From an uncultured Pelagibacteraceae bacterium (GTDB lineage Bacteria > Pseudomonadota > Alphaproteobacteria > Pelagibacterales > Pelagibacteraceae), in the NCBI GenBank assembly GCA_902542235.1, contig CACBTT010000005.1:1-64000 (forward strand): a DNA stretch of 64,000 nt, given 5' to 3'. The notes under the pieces are model-generated. The model worked only from the letters and a program-made list of their open reading frames with translations. It searched no databases and was not told the origin of the DNA. This document shows, in pieces, positions 11,474-20,765 of this stretch; within the stretch, counting starts at the first letter, position 1, and every line of letters begins with the position of its first letter. The position numbers were made by a program, and so were the translations under genes.

Positions 11474-12647
11474 ATGTTAACTAAGAATATTAAGTTTAAA
11501 AATTTTGAGCATAAAGCAAACAAAAGTAAGTACAATTTTTTAAAAAAAAATTATAAATTTAAATAACTTATTAATTAAATATCCTCTATTAAATTCTCTA
11601 ACGAATAAATATAAATATAATTATAAAAAAAAAAAATTAATAAAATTAAAAAAATTTTCAGAATATAATATTCTTGGAATGGGAGGTTCAATACTTGGTG
11701 CTGAGACAATTTATAGTTTTCTGAAAATAAAAATAAAAAAAAAATTTTTTTTTTTTAATAATTTACAAAATAATTTAGAAGAAAAAGCCAAATCTAAAAG
11801 ATTAAACATAATCATATCTAAATCTGGAAATACCTTAGAAACTTTTTCAAATTTAAATTTGATCCTAACAAAACAAAATAAAAATAAAAATATCGTTATT
11901 ACTGAAAATAGAAATAACAACTTAATTAGTTTAGCTAAAAAATTGAAGTTTGATGTTATTGAACATAAAAATTATATAGGTGGCAGGTATTCAGTACTGT
12001 CGGAAGTTGGAATGTTGCCTGCTGAACTGATGGGTTTGAGTGAAAAAAAATTTAAAAGATTAAATAACCTAATAAAAAGTAAGGTTTTTATAAATTTACT
12101 GATTAAAAATGTAATTTCAATTTATGATCATATTATATCTGGGAAAAAAAATTCAGTAATTTTAAATTATGATGAAAATTCTGATAATTTATTTAGATGG
12201 TACCAACAATTAATCGCAGAAAGTTTAGGTAAAAATGGCAAAGGTTTATTTCCTATTATATCATCTATGCCAAAAGATAATCATAGTCTTTTGCAATTGT
12301 ATTTAGACGGCCCAAAAAATAATTTTTTTACTTTTTTTGACGTAAAACAAGATAGATCATTTAAATATAATAAAAATTTTTTGATTAAAGATTTCAAAGA
12401 TCTCAAGAATAAAAGTACCCAAGATGTTTTAGATGCTCAAAAAAATGCAACTGAAATTATTTTTAAAAAAAAAAAAATACCTTTTAGAAGTTTTCATGTA
12501 ATTAAAAGAAATGAAGAGACTCTTGGAGAATTATTTTGTTTTTTTATTCTTGAGAATCTTCTTTTATCTAATCTTCTTAAAGTTAACCCTCTAAATCAAC
12601 CATCTGTCGAGTTTATTAAAATACAAACTAGAAAAAATTTACAGTAA
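11474..12647 (+). CDS. pgi: Glucose-6-phosphate isomerase, frameshifted in a poly-A run
   Basis: The long open frame starts at ATG 11679, in the middle of a conserved core (NILGMGGSILGAE), so the N-terminus is missing. An ATG at 11474, 4 bp after the previous gene, opens a frame that stops at 11564-11566. Dropping one A from the nine-A run at 11542-11550 joins both frames into a protein of about 390 residues. PGI motifs in the second part: SKSGNTLETF, GGRYSVLSEVGMLPAEL, IAESLGKNGKG, DNHSLLQLYLDGP and NQPSVEFIK. The enzyme interconverts glucose-6-phosphate and fructose-6-phosphate. It is shorter than the E. coli enzyme. Converges on rsmD with a 9-bp overlap. Confidence 0.85.
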
Positions 12648-13205
12648 AAACTTACCAAATATAATCTTAGATAAACCATACTTTTGTTCTCTCAAAACTA
12701 GAAAATCTTTACCAAATTTATCAGTGGTTTTTTTGTTTCTATGAATTACAAATAATGTGTCTTTATTTAATATATTTAATTTTTTAATAATTTGTAATAA
12801 ATCATCTATATTTTTATCTTTGAATGGTGGATCTAAAAAAACTAAATCTAACCTTTGACATTGAATATCAACCTCTGAAATATCATAGGCACTTTTTTCA
12901 AATATTGTTGAAAAATTGTCAATTTTTAACTCATCAATATTTTTTTTTAAAATTTTATGCACATTTTTATAATTCTCATAAAAGTAAACATGTTCCGCAC
13001 CTCTTGATAAACATTCAATTCCAAAAGATCCGGATCCAGAAAACATATCTAAAATAATTTTACCTTTTAAATTTATTTTCTCGTTTCTAGAATGCTCCAA
13101 AATATTAAATATCGACTCTCTAACCATGTCTTTTAAAGGTCTTGTGGTTTTATCTATAGGGTTATGAATTAGTTTGCCTCTAAATTTTCCACTAACTATT
13201 CTCAT
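12639..13205 (-). CDS. rsmD: 16S rRNA (guanine966-N2)-methyltransferase RsmD
   Basis: A 188-residue SAM-dependent methyltransferase with the RsmD order of motifs: MRIVSGKFRGKLIHNP at the start, RPLKDMVRESIFNIL near residues 22-36, the SAM loop LDMFSGSGSFGIECLSRGA near 52-70, and the catalytic LDPPF near 124-128. It methylates G966 of 16S rRNA during 30S assembly. Its start overlaps the purD stop by 4 bp and its end overlaps the convergent pgi by 9 bp. Confidence 0.95.
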   Translation of the reverse strand: MRIVSGKFRGKLIHNPIDKTTRPLKDMVRESIFNILEHSRNEKINLKGKIILDMFSGSGSFGIECLSRGAEHVYFYENYKNVHKILKKNIDELKIDNFSTIFEKSAYDISEVDIQCQRLDLVFLDPPFKDKNIDDLLQIIKKLNILNKDTLFVIHRNKKTTDKFGKDFLVLREQKYGLSKIIFGKFLL

Positions 13206-14467
13206 TCATTTATTACTTTATGGCCGATATCTGATCTGTAAAAACCATTTTCCCAATTTAATTCCTCAATTTTTTTTATAATTTCTTTTCTACTTGAAGA
13301 AAAACTATCTGAGATATTGACAAAATTTATTACTCTGCCACCAATTGCATAAATTTTATTTTCTACTTTTTTTGTTCCAGCATGAAAAATAAAATTAGTA
13401 TCATTTGAATGAAATTTTCTTAAATTTTCAATTTCTACGTCTTTCTTATATTCTTCTGGATATCCTTTAGAGCATAATACAATGCACATACTCTTTTTAT
13501 TTTTCCATTTTATATTTTGTTTTGCTAAATTTGATTTACAACAGGCATCAATTATATCCACTAAATCATTATCAATTAATGGCAATATGGTCTGACATTC
13601 TGGATCACCCATTCTTACATTATATTCAATTAAAAACGGTTCATCATTTTTTATCATCAAACCTGCATATAAAAAACCTATATATTTATCATCCATCTCT
13701 TTTATAGCTTTTAAGGTGGGTTCAATTATTTTTTCTAAAATTTTTCTCTCTAAAGTTTCATTTATTAAACTTGAGGGAGAATAAGCACCCATACCACCAG
13801 TGTTTTTCCCCTTATCACCTTCGCCAACTCTTTTATGATCTTGAGCGGTATTAAATGTTTTATAGCTATTTCCATCTGATATAATAAAAAAACTCATCTC
13901 ATCTCCTTCTAAGAATTCTTCAATTAAGATTTGGTCTGCTTTTCCAAATTTGCCATCAAATATTTCATTTATAGCGATGTTGGCTTCATCGATTGTTTTA
14001 CAAATATAAACACCTTTGCCCGCAGCAAGCACATCAGCTTTAACTACTAAAGGAAATTTTGTTGATGATAAGTATTCAAATGAATCTTTTTTTGAGTTAC
14101 ATATCTTAAATTTAGCAGTAGGAATATTAAATTTCTCACAAATTTTTTTTGTAAATATTTTTGAGCCTTCCAATTGAGCAACTTTCTTTCTCGGCCCGAA
14201 TACTTTAATTTTTTTTGACTCTAAATAATCTACTATACCCTCTGTTAGAGGTTTCTCAGGACCTACAACCACTAATTCAATCTGTTCTTTACTAATGAAA
14301 TCATACAAAACTTGAAAATTATTAAAATTTAACTGAACATTTGTTGACACTTCATCGGTACCTGCATTACCAGGTATACAGTATATTTTAGATATTTTTC
14401 TTGATCTACTTAATTGATGAGCTAAAGCGTGTTCTCTACCACCACTACCAATAATTGCAATTTTCAT
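13202..14467 (-). CDS. purD: Phosphoribosylamine-glycine ligase (GAR synthetase)
   Basis: A 421-residue ATP-grasp enzyme. The N-terminus MKIAIIGSGGREHALAHQLS is diagnostic; VVGPEKPLTEGI follows near residue 65, the ATP-grasp region has VVKADVLAAGKGVYIC near 141-156 and FLEGDEMSFF, and the substrate-site segment YNVRMGDPECQTILPL lies near 285-300. It makes glycinamide ribonucleotide in purine synthesis. Translation is likely coupled to rsmD (4-bp overlap). Its start lies only 22 bp from the divergent DUF2093 gene. Confidence 0.97.
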   Translation of the reverse strand: MKIAIIGSGGREHALAHQLSRSRKISKIYCIPGNAGTDEVSTNVQLNFNNFQVLYDFISKEQIELVVVGPEKPLTEGIVDYLESKKIKVFGPRKKVAQLEGSKIFTKKICEKFNIPTAKFKICNSKKDSFEYLSSTKFPLVVKADVLAAGKGVYICKTIDEANIAINEIFDGKFGKADQILIEEFLEGDEMSFFIISDGNSYKTFNTAQDHKRVGEGDKGKNTGGMGAYSPSSLINETLERKILEKIIEPTLKAIKEMDDKYIGFLYAGLMIKNDEPFLIEYNVRMGDPECQTILPLIDNDLVDIIDACCKSNLAKQNIKWKNKKSMCIVLCSKGYPEEYKKDVEIENLRKFHSNDTNFIFHAGTKKVENKIYAIGGRVINFVNISDSFSSSRKEIIKKIEELNWENGFYRSDIGHKVINE

Positions 14468-14489
14468 TTAGTAAATATATATCTTAAAA

Positions 14490-14687
14490 ATGTTGAATAA
14501 GTTAGCCAAATTAAAATACTTGCCAAATAATTTTGAAGTTATTGAGGAGGGAGATCATGTTCTTTGTGCAATTTCACAAAAAAAAATACCTCTTGAAAAT
14601 TTAACTTATTGGAATGTCGAGGAACAAGAAGCCTATTATTCCTTTATTGAAGCATCAATTAAAAGAGAATCTTCAAATAAATATTAA
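14490..14687 (+). CDS. DUF2093 small protein
   Basis: A 65-residue protein recognisable as DUF2093 by its order of residues: LAKLKYLPNNFEVIEEGDHV near the start, the CAIS.KKIPLENLTYWNVEEQEAY core near 27-48, then a short polar tail. Family members occur singly in alphaproteobacteria, usually beside purD or related genes; the function is unknown. The single cysteine and the CA-x-(S/T)-x-x-x-I-P-L pattern recall a one-sided zinc-ribbon remnant, but that is only a guess. Divergent from purD; its stop abuts the convergent lpxL-like gene. Confidence 0.85.
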   Translation: MLNKLAKLKYLPNNFEVIEEGDHVLCAISQKKIPLENLTYWNVEEQEAYYSFIEASIKRESSNKY

Positions 14688-15548
14688 TTATTTCTTCCAT
14701 CTATCGTGGGTCCAAATCCACTGGTCAATATTTTTTACAATCATTTTTTCCAAAATTTTATTCAGATGTTCTGTGATTTCAATAACGGACTTATTATTAC
14801 TAATTTTAATTGGTTCAGATATGTACATTTTAAAATAAAAATTTCTCTTTCTCTCAATATATATAGGCACCAAATCACATTTATATTTTTTGATTAATTG
14901 TGCTGGTATAGTTGTAGTACTAGCTGGTTTACCAAAAAAACTTGTTTTAATACCTTCCCTTACTCTTTGATCAATCATTAAAGCAACTGAGTTACCTTTT
15001 TTTAAATTCTCTATAATTTGTCTTGTACCAGATCTCCCTTTCTTAATTTGATTTTTACATATAAAATTTTTTCTTATTTCTTCCATTGTTTTGTTGAGAA
15101 AAATATTATTTAAAGGTCTATAGATTGCGCATAAGTTAATTCCAGCCTTTTCTAAGTGCAGTGCCATCAACTCAAAATTATTGAAATGGCCAGAGATAAA
15201 TACTACCTTTTTTCTTTCTTTCTTAATTTTATCTAGGTGCCTGACGCCCTCTATTTCAATAAACTTATTTAATTTATTATTTCTAAATTCCTTAAGAAAT
15301 GGATACTCGGAAAGAATTCTACCATAATTACCATATACTTTATTAATAACTTTTTTATAGTTAGATTTATGCAAAATTCCAGACTCGTCTAGGTTTTTTT
15401 CAATTAACTTTCTCGATCTAAATAATGGTCCAAGCAAACGTCCAATAACATATCCTAAATTAGAACCATTTCTATAACCAATAATTATTAATATATAAAA
15501 AAATAATTTAATTAAGATGAATTCAATTAAATATAAAAATTTTCTCAT
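14688..15548 (-). CDS. lpxL: Lipid A biosynthesis acyltransferase (LpxL/HtrB family)
   Basis: A 286-residue LpxL/M-family late acyltransferase with one N-terminal membrane anchor (residues about 5-27). The HX4E-type catalytic motif is GHFNNFE near 120-126; MIDQRVREG and FFGKPASTTT follow near 191-210, and the C-terminal WIWTHDRWK is typical. It adds a secondary acyl chain to lipid A precursors at the inner membrane. It is the last gene of msbA-waaA-lpxK-lpxL, each overlapping the next by a few bases. LpxL versus LpxM cannot be decided from the sequence alone. Confidence 0.88.
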   Translation of the reverse strand: MRKFLYLIEFILIKLFFYILIIIGYRNGSNLGYVIGRLLGPLFRSRKLIEKNLDESGILHKSNYKKVINKVYGNYGRILSEYPFLKEFRNNKLNKFIEIEGVRHLDKIKKERKKVVFISGHFNNFELMALHLEKAGINLCAIYRPLNNIFLNKTMEEIRKNFICKNQIKKGRSGTRQIIENLKKGNSVALMIDQRVREGIKTSFFGKPASTTTIPAQLIKKYKCDLVPIYIERKRNFYFKMYISEPIKISNNKSVIEITEHLNKILEKMIVKNIDQWIWTHDRWKK

Positions 15549-16468
15549 AAATTTTTTAATAGAAAATTTTTAAATTCATTTTCTTTTTCAATCTTTAATT
15601 CTATTGTTAAATATTGGATATTTTTTTTTTGACTATTTGATAAACGACAATAGTCCTTTTCGCTTGTTATTATTTTCAATTTATTTCTTCTTGCAGTTTT
15701 TTTAATCTCCATGATATCAGAATTCTTATATTTATAATGGTCTGGGAAAATAATTTCTTTTTTTATATTAAAATTATATTTATTTAATGTTTTTTTAAAT
15801 TCTGCAGGGTTACCTATTCCAGAAAACATTAAAAAATTATCTTTGAATTTGAAAGATTTAAGATTTTTTGGAGTATATCTTGCTCTAAAAATTTTTAATT
15901 TTGGATTTAATTGTTTGAGCTTCTTTTCAAATTTACTTTTATTTTTTTCTCCATTGAGAAATACGATATCGTAATTTAAAATACTTGAAACTTTTTCTCT
16001 TAATGGTCCTGCTGGTATAATTAATCCATTTCCAATTAAATCTGAACTATTAAAGCAAGCAATAGAAATATCATAATTTAAACTTTTATCTTGTAAACCA
16101 TCATCTAAAATAGCTAATTGATATTTTTTTCTTTGAGCAATTTTTAATGCGATATCTCTGAATTTTAAACAAATTAGTTTTCCGTATTTAGATAAAATAT
16201 TTTGTTCATCAATTTGATCAGGATAATTCTTTTTTATAAATACAGTTTTAAACTTATATTTCAATATATCATTGATTTTCAAAGCTAATGGTGTTTTTCC
16301 AGTCCCACCTAGATAAATATTACCAACACATATAGTTTTAATTTTAAAATTTTTTTTGAAGCTTAGAGTTTTAATAAAATTAAAAAAAATTACTATAAAA
16401 CTTAAAGGGATTAATGATAAAGATACTAAATTATAATTATCCCAGAAAAGAGGTTTTTTTATCTTCAT
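15545..16468 (-). CDS. lpxK: Tetraacyldisaccharide 4'-kinase
   Basis: A 307-residue LpxK. The N-terminal membrane anchor is near residues 15-32, and the P-loop is VGNIYLGGTGKTPLALKI near 48-65. DDGLQDKSLNYDISI follows near 119-133, and the FSGIGNPAEFKKTL block near 212-225 with the FPDHYKYK motif near 239-246 complete the family pattern. It phosphorylates the lipid A disaccharide at the 4' position. Overlaps lpxL by 4 bp and abuts waaA, so this is a compact lipid A operon. Confidence 0.96.
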   Translation of the reverse strand: MKIKKPLFWDNYNLVSLSLIPLSFIVIFFNFIKTLSFKKNFKIKTICVGNIYLGGTGKTPLALKINDILKYKFKTVFIKKNYPDQIDEQNILSKYGKLICLKFRDIALKIAQRKKYQLAILDDGLQDKSLNYDISIACFNSSDLIGNGLIIPAGPLREKVSSILNYDIVFLNGEKNKSKFEKKLKQLNPKLKIFRARYTPKNLKSFKFKDNFLMFSGIGNPAEFKKTLNKYNFNIKKEIIFPDHYKYKNSDIMEIKKTARRNKLKIITSEKDYCRLSNSQKKNIQYLTIELKIEKENEFKNFLLKNL

Positions 16469-17700
16469 TACAAATAATTTTTAATTTCCTCTATGTATCT
16501 TTTAAAAATTTTAGTCCCTAAGTAATTAATTTTTTTAAGTTTGATTTTAGATTTTTTATAATTATGATTTCTTAAAAATACTTGTTCCATTTCATTAATA
16601 TTTTTAATCTCAGAAGAAATTTTTAAATTTTTTAATTCTTTGTAAATTTCCTTAAAGTTATCAGTTTTTTTGCCATGCATTATGAAATTTCCCATTCTTA
16701 CAGCTTCTAATGGATTTTGTCCTCCACGGTTTGCTATTGATCCCCCAACAAAAGTTACGTTTGAAAGCTCTAAAAATTTAGACATTTCGCCGTAAGTATC
16801 TACTATGTATATATCACAATCATTTGATGGTTTAAGTTTATTTGATCTTTCCATAATTTTAAGATTCAATTTGGTCAATATTTGAATTATCTCATTTGAT
16901 CTATTTATATGTCTTGGAATTAATATCGTTATTAAATTTTTAAATTTTTTTTTTAAATTTAAATGTAATTTACCAATTATTTTTTCTTCATCATAGTGAG
17001 TGCTAGCAGCACAAAATACTTTTCTATTTTTAAAATATTTTTTTATATCATTTATTGAATTTTGATTATCATTTTTAAAATATTTTAAATTTCCTAAAAA
17101 CTTTACTTTTTCTACTCCTAATTTTTTTAAATAATTTTTAGTCTCTTGGTTTTGAGGCAAGGCAATTGTTATTTTACTAAAAATTTCCTTAGCAAAAGAG
17201 GAAAACATTTGCCATCTTTTAAAACTTTTATTAGTAATTCTTGCGTTAATTAAAATTAAAGGAATATTCTTTGAATTTATTTTATTGTACATATTAGGCC
17301 AAATTTCTGAGTCGACAAAAATTGCAACTTTTGGATTCCACTTATCTAAAAAATTATTGCATATAAACCCAATATCAAATGGATAGTATACGTGAGTAGT
17401 TTTTTTAAATGACTTTCTTGTTATTATTGATGCAGAACTAACCGTCGTTGAAGTAAGCAATATTTTTTTTATTTTTTTATTTTTCTCAAATTCGTATATT
17501 AAGGGAAGTATACTCATTATTTCTCCTACACTTGCACCATGAAACCATAATGTAATATCTGATTTTTTTTTATTTTTTAATGAATATTTTTCTAAAAATC
17601 TTTTTGGATCTTCTTTGCCATTAATTAATCTGAAAAATAAAATTAAAGGAGAAAATAAAAATAGAACAATTCCAAAAATGTTATATAAAAAAAGCATCAA
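16468..17700 (-). CDS. waaA: 3-deoxy-D-manno-octulosonic acid (Kdo) transferase
   Basis: A 410-residue GT30 glycosyltransferase with an N-terminal membrane anchor. LWFHGASVGEIMSILPLI near residues 50-67 carries the catalytic glutamate; WPNMYNKIN (near 131), VNAR-like LINARITNKSF near 149-159, and the C-terminal FVGGSIANRGGQNPLEAVRMG near 317-337 are typical. It attaches Kdo to the lipid A precursor at the cytoplasmic face of the inner membrane. Lies between msbA (4-bp overlap) and lpxK (1-bp overlap). Confidence 0.96.
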   Translation of the reverse strand: MMLFLYNIFGIVLFLFSPLILFFRLINGKEDPKRFLEKYSLKNKKKSDITLWFHGASVGEIMSILPLIYEFEKNKKIKKILLTSTTVSSASIITRKSFKKTTHVYYPFDIGFICNNFLDKWNPKVAIFVDSEIWPNMYNKINSKNIPLILINARITNKSFKRWQMFSSFAKEIFSKITIALPQNQETKNYLKKLGVEKVKFLGNLKYFKNDNQNSINDIKKYFKNRKVFCAASTHYDEEKIIGKLHLNLKKKFKNLITILIPRHINRSNEIIQILTKLNLKIMERSNKLKPSNDCDIYIVDTYGEMSKFLELSNVTFVGGSIANRGGQNPLEAVRMGNFIMHGKKTDNFKEIYKELKNLKISSEIKNINEMEQVFLRNHNYKKSKIKLKKINYLGTKIFKRYIEEIKNYL

Positions 17701-19439
17701 TTATTTTTAATCTGTCTTTCATAAAAATTTCTGTAAAGTGTAGAGTTTTTAATTAGTTCATCGTGTTTTCCTGATGAATTTACCGATCCTTTATCGATTA
17801 CATAAATTTTTTCTGAATTCAGAATTGTCGAAAGTCTGTGTGCAATAACTATAGTTGTTTTATTCTTTGTTAATTCCTCAATGGCTCTTTGTATTTTTTC
17901 TTCTGTTTCGGAATCTAATGAAGAAGTGGCCTCATCTAATAAAATTATTTTACTATTTTTTAAGAGTGCTCTAGCAATTGACAGTCTTTGTTTTTCCCCA
18001 CCTGATAATTTTACTCCATTTTCTCCTATAATAGTTTGAAATTTGTTTTCTAATTTTTCAATAAAATCTGTGCACATTGAAATTTTTGCGGCATCAAAAA
18101 CTTCGTTATCACTTGCATCTGGTTTTGCGTATTTAATGTTATTAAATATTGTATCATCAAAAAGTGTCGTATTTTGATCTACAATCGATATTTCTTTTCT
18201 TAAAGATTTTAAATTCAAGTTTTGAATTTTCTGATTATCTATTAAAATCTCTCCTGAATCAGCATCATAAATTCTTGGTATTAAATTTAATAAAGTAGAT
18301 TTACCGGATCCACTATGACCTACTAACGCAGTCATTTTTTTTCCTGTTATTTCTAAATTAATATTTTTAAGAACAATATTGTTCAAATTTGATTTATAAC
18401 TAAAATTTATATCTTTAAATTGTATAGAAGCATCTTCTATATTTAATTTTTTTCCATTTTCGTTAATTAATATTTTATTTTCTTGATCAATTATTGGAAG
18501 TATTCTTTTTCCAGCAGACAGACCTTGACCAAAAGCTACGCTTACATTTGCTAGAGATTTTATTGGTTGATATGCAAGCATCATCGCTGCTAAAAAAGAA
18601 AAAAAGTTATTTATGCTTAGTTGATCATTCATAATTAATTTTCCAGAGTAAAAAATTAATACTGCAATCATGATACCCGTTAAAACTTCCATAATAGGAG
18701 TTGATCTTATAAATACGCTGTGAATTTTTATTGCTTTTTCTTTAAGATTATTTACAAATTTTTCTGATCTTTCATGTTCGTAATTTTCTCTTTGAAAAAT
18801 TTTTATAATTTTATGATTTTTAAACAGATCAATTAAATATTTATTTAAATCACCTGATTTCTCTTGTGCTTCGGTTGCAACTTTTACAATACGTTTACCC
18901 AATTTTTTTGCTGTAATTGTTGCAATAGGTAGCATTACTAAAGCTATTAGAGATAATCTCCAATTTTGGAGAAACATTACAAATAATAAGCCAAAAAGTG
19001 TTAAACCATCTTTAAATAAATTTAAAATGGCATTACTCAACATTCCAGTGATTTGATTAACATCAAAGTTTAAGTTTGAAATATATTTTCCTGAGTGTTT
19101 ATCTTCAATTTTTTCTGTATCGGCTTTAATGAAAGAAGATAACATATCAATTTGAATATTTTTTTTAACTTCTTCTGCAGTTTTTATCATTAAAATTTTA
19201 GCAACATATAAAGATATCCCTTTTATAGAAAAAGCTAGAATAATTAATATCGGAATTACAAAAATTAATGTTTGGTCTTTATTGATAAAAATTTTTTCTA
19301 TTGCGGGGTCGAGTAACCATGCAGTTGCAGATGTACTTCCTGCAACTAAAATAGAAAATATAATCGCAAATAAAATTTTCTTAAGGTGTTTTGTTGTGTA
19401 ATCATTATATAACCTTTTTATTATTTCTACATTTTTCAT
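17697..19439 (-). CDS. msbA: Lipid A export ABC transporter, MsbA-like
   Basis: A 580-residue half transporter: six predicted membrane helices in residues about 20-310, then a nucleotide-binding domain with Walker A GHSGSGKST near 370, signature LSGGEKQRLSIARALL near 473-488, Walker B ILLDEATSSLD near 496-506, and the H-loop in VIAHRLSTI near 528-536. The NBD and operon position beside waaA, lpxK and lpxL support MsbA, the flippase that moves core-lipid A across the inner membrane. A more general multidrug exporter cannot be excluded by sequence. Overlaps waaA by 4 bp and ubiA by 1 bp. Confidence 0.88.
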   Translation of the reverse strand: MKNVEIIKRLYNDYTTKHLKKILFAIIFSILVAGSTSATAWLLDPAIEKIFINKDQTLIFVIPILIILAFSIKGISLYVAKILMIKTAEEVKKNIQIDMLSSFIKADTEKIEDKHSGKYISNLNFDVNQITGMLSNAILNLFKDGLTLFGLLFVMFLQNWRLSLIALVMLPIATITAKKLGKRIVKVATEAQEKSGDLNKYLIDLFKNHKIIKIFQRENYEHERSEKFVNNLKEKAIKIHSVFIRSTPIMEVLTGIMIAVLIFYSGKLIMNDQLSINNFFSFLAAMMLAYQPIKSLANVSVAFGQGLSAGKRILPIIDQENKILINENGKKLNIEDASIQFKDINFSYKSNLNNIVLKNINLEITGKKMTALVGHSGSGKSTLLNLIPRIYDADSGEILIDNQKIQNLNLKSLRKEISIVDQNTTLFDDTIFNNIKYAKPDASDNEVFDAAKISMCTDFIEKLENKFQTIIGENGVKLSGGEKQRLSIARALLKNSKIILLDEATSSLDSETEEKIQRAIEELTKNKTTIVIAHRLSTILNSEKIYVIDKGSVNSSGKHDELIKNSTLYRNFYERQIKNN

Positions 19440-20308
19440 TATGTTAATTTTCCTAACAATAATATCAGTAGTATAATTAAACCCAAAATATTATTGCTTT
19501 TAAATTTTGATAGACAGTCATTGCCATTTTCAGTTTTTAAATTAAATGTTTGAAATAATATTAAATGAGATAACGGAATTGTCAGGGCAATATAATACAA
19601 ATAATTAAAATTCATTTTGTAACCAATCAAAAATAAAGATGCTAAAAAAATAATGTAACAAAACGATATAAATTTTTTTGGATTATTTTTAAATTTAATC
19701 GATGTTGATTTAACTCCAATTATTTCATCATCATTAATGTCTTGATATCCATATATTGTGTCGTATCCTAATGTCCAAAATATGGCTCCTAAATAAAATA
19801 TAATTGGTATAATTGAAACTTCGTTTTGAATGGAAATCCAAGCTAAAACTAAGCCGTAATTAAAAGTAATACCTAAAAATAATTGAGGCCAATAAGTAAA
19901 TCTTTTCATTATAGGATATGTAAAAGCCAATGGCATCGAGATAAGAGCCATATAAATAGTAAATGTATTAAAATTTATTAAAACCAAAAATGCAATTAAG
20001 CATAAGATAGCAGCATATATTGCAGCATTTACTACTGAAATTTTTTCTGATGCTATTGGTCTGTTTTTTGTTCTTTCGACCAATTTATCAATTTTTCTAT
20101 CAGCAATGTCGTTTACAATACATCCGGCAGATCTCATCAAAACTGACCCCGAAAAAAATAAAAAAGAGTAAAAAAAATAAGTATTCAAGGATAGAGAAAA
20201 ATCATATGCAATAGTTAAACCCCATATACACGGCCAAAATAAAAGCATGAAACCTATTGGCTTGTTGAGTCTTATTAATTCAATAAATATTTTAAGCCTT
20301 TGATACAT
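19439..20308 (-). CDS. ubiA: 4-hydroxybenzoate polyprenyltransferase
   Basis: A 289-residue integral membrane prenyltransferase with eight or nine predicted helices. The first aspartate motif is NDIADRKIDKLVERTKNRP near residues 66-84; the second, YDTIYGYQDINDDEI near 180-194, is in the UbiA rather than the CtaB form. LNKPIGFMLLFWPCIWGL near 14-31 is also typical of UbiA. It joins a polyprenyl chain to 4-hydroxybenzoate in ubiquinone synthesis. First gene of the minus-strand run leading into msbA. Confidence 0.95.
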   Translation of the reverse strand: MYQRLKIFIELIRLNKPIGFMLLFWPCIWGLTIAYDFSLSLNTYFFYSFLFFSGSVLMRSAGCIVNDIADRKIDKLVERTKNRPIASEKISVVNAAIYAAILCLIAFLVLINFNTFTIYMALISMPLAFTYPIMKRFTYWPQLFLGITFNYGLVLAWISIQNEVSIIPIIFYLGAIFWTLGYDTIYGYQDINDDEIIGVKSTSIKFKNNPKKFISFCYIIFLASLFLIGYKMNFNYLYYIALTIPLSHLILFQTFNLKTENGNDCLSKFKSNNILGLIILLILLLGKLT

Positions 20309-20357
20309 AATTTACTTGTAAATAACAAAGCGTAGATTCATAATCAAACTGATTCGC

Positions 20358-20765
20358 ATGAATATTGATTATACTGTTACTGCATTAATGTTTCCCGCAA
20401 TACCTTTGATTATGGCTGTTTATAGTAACAGATTTCATACATTAAGTGGTTTGATTAGAAAAATACACGATGAGTATGTTTTTGAAAAACATACCCCTCC
20501 AGAGTGGAAACAACAGCTAATGAATTTAAATGACAGAGTTAAAAATTTAAGGATTACAATACTTTTTGCTGCCTTTGGTTTTTTATTTAATATGCTTACA
20601 GTTTTTGCTCTTTATTTAGAGACATATTTTTTAGCAAGAATAATATTCGGGTCTTGTTGCTTATCGATGATGGTATCAATAATATTTTTTATTAGAGAAA
20701 TACAAATTTCGACTAGAGCGTTAAGACTTCATCTTTCGGATATGGATGATCAATTTAAGGAATAA
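20358..20765 (+). CDS. DUF2721 family membrane protein
   Basis: A 135-residue protein with three predicted membrane segments: about residues 8-24, 65-88 and 93-112. The pattern resembles DUF2721: an N-terminal helix with AIPLIMAVYSNRF, a charged helix (RKIHDEYVFEKHTPP; LNDRVKNLRITILFAAF), and a final helix ending FFIREIQISTRALRLHL. The function is unknown. It diverges from ubiA across a 49-bp gap that holds two GATTC sites (20335, 20351), possible CcrM targets. Its 3' end overlaps the convergent oxidoreductase by 11 bp. Confidence 0.75.
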   Translation: MNIDYTVTALMFPAIPLIMAVYSNRFHTLSGLIRKIHDEYVFEKHTPPEWKQQLMNLNDRVKNLRITILFAAFGFLFNMLTVFALYLETYFLARIIFGSCCLSMMVSIIFFIREIQISTRALRLHLSDMDDQFKE

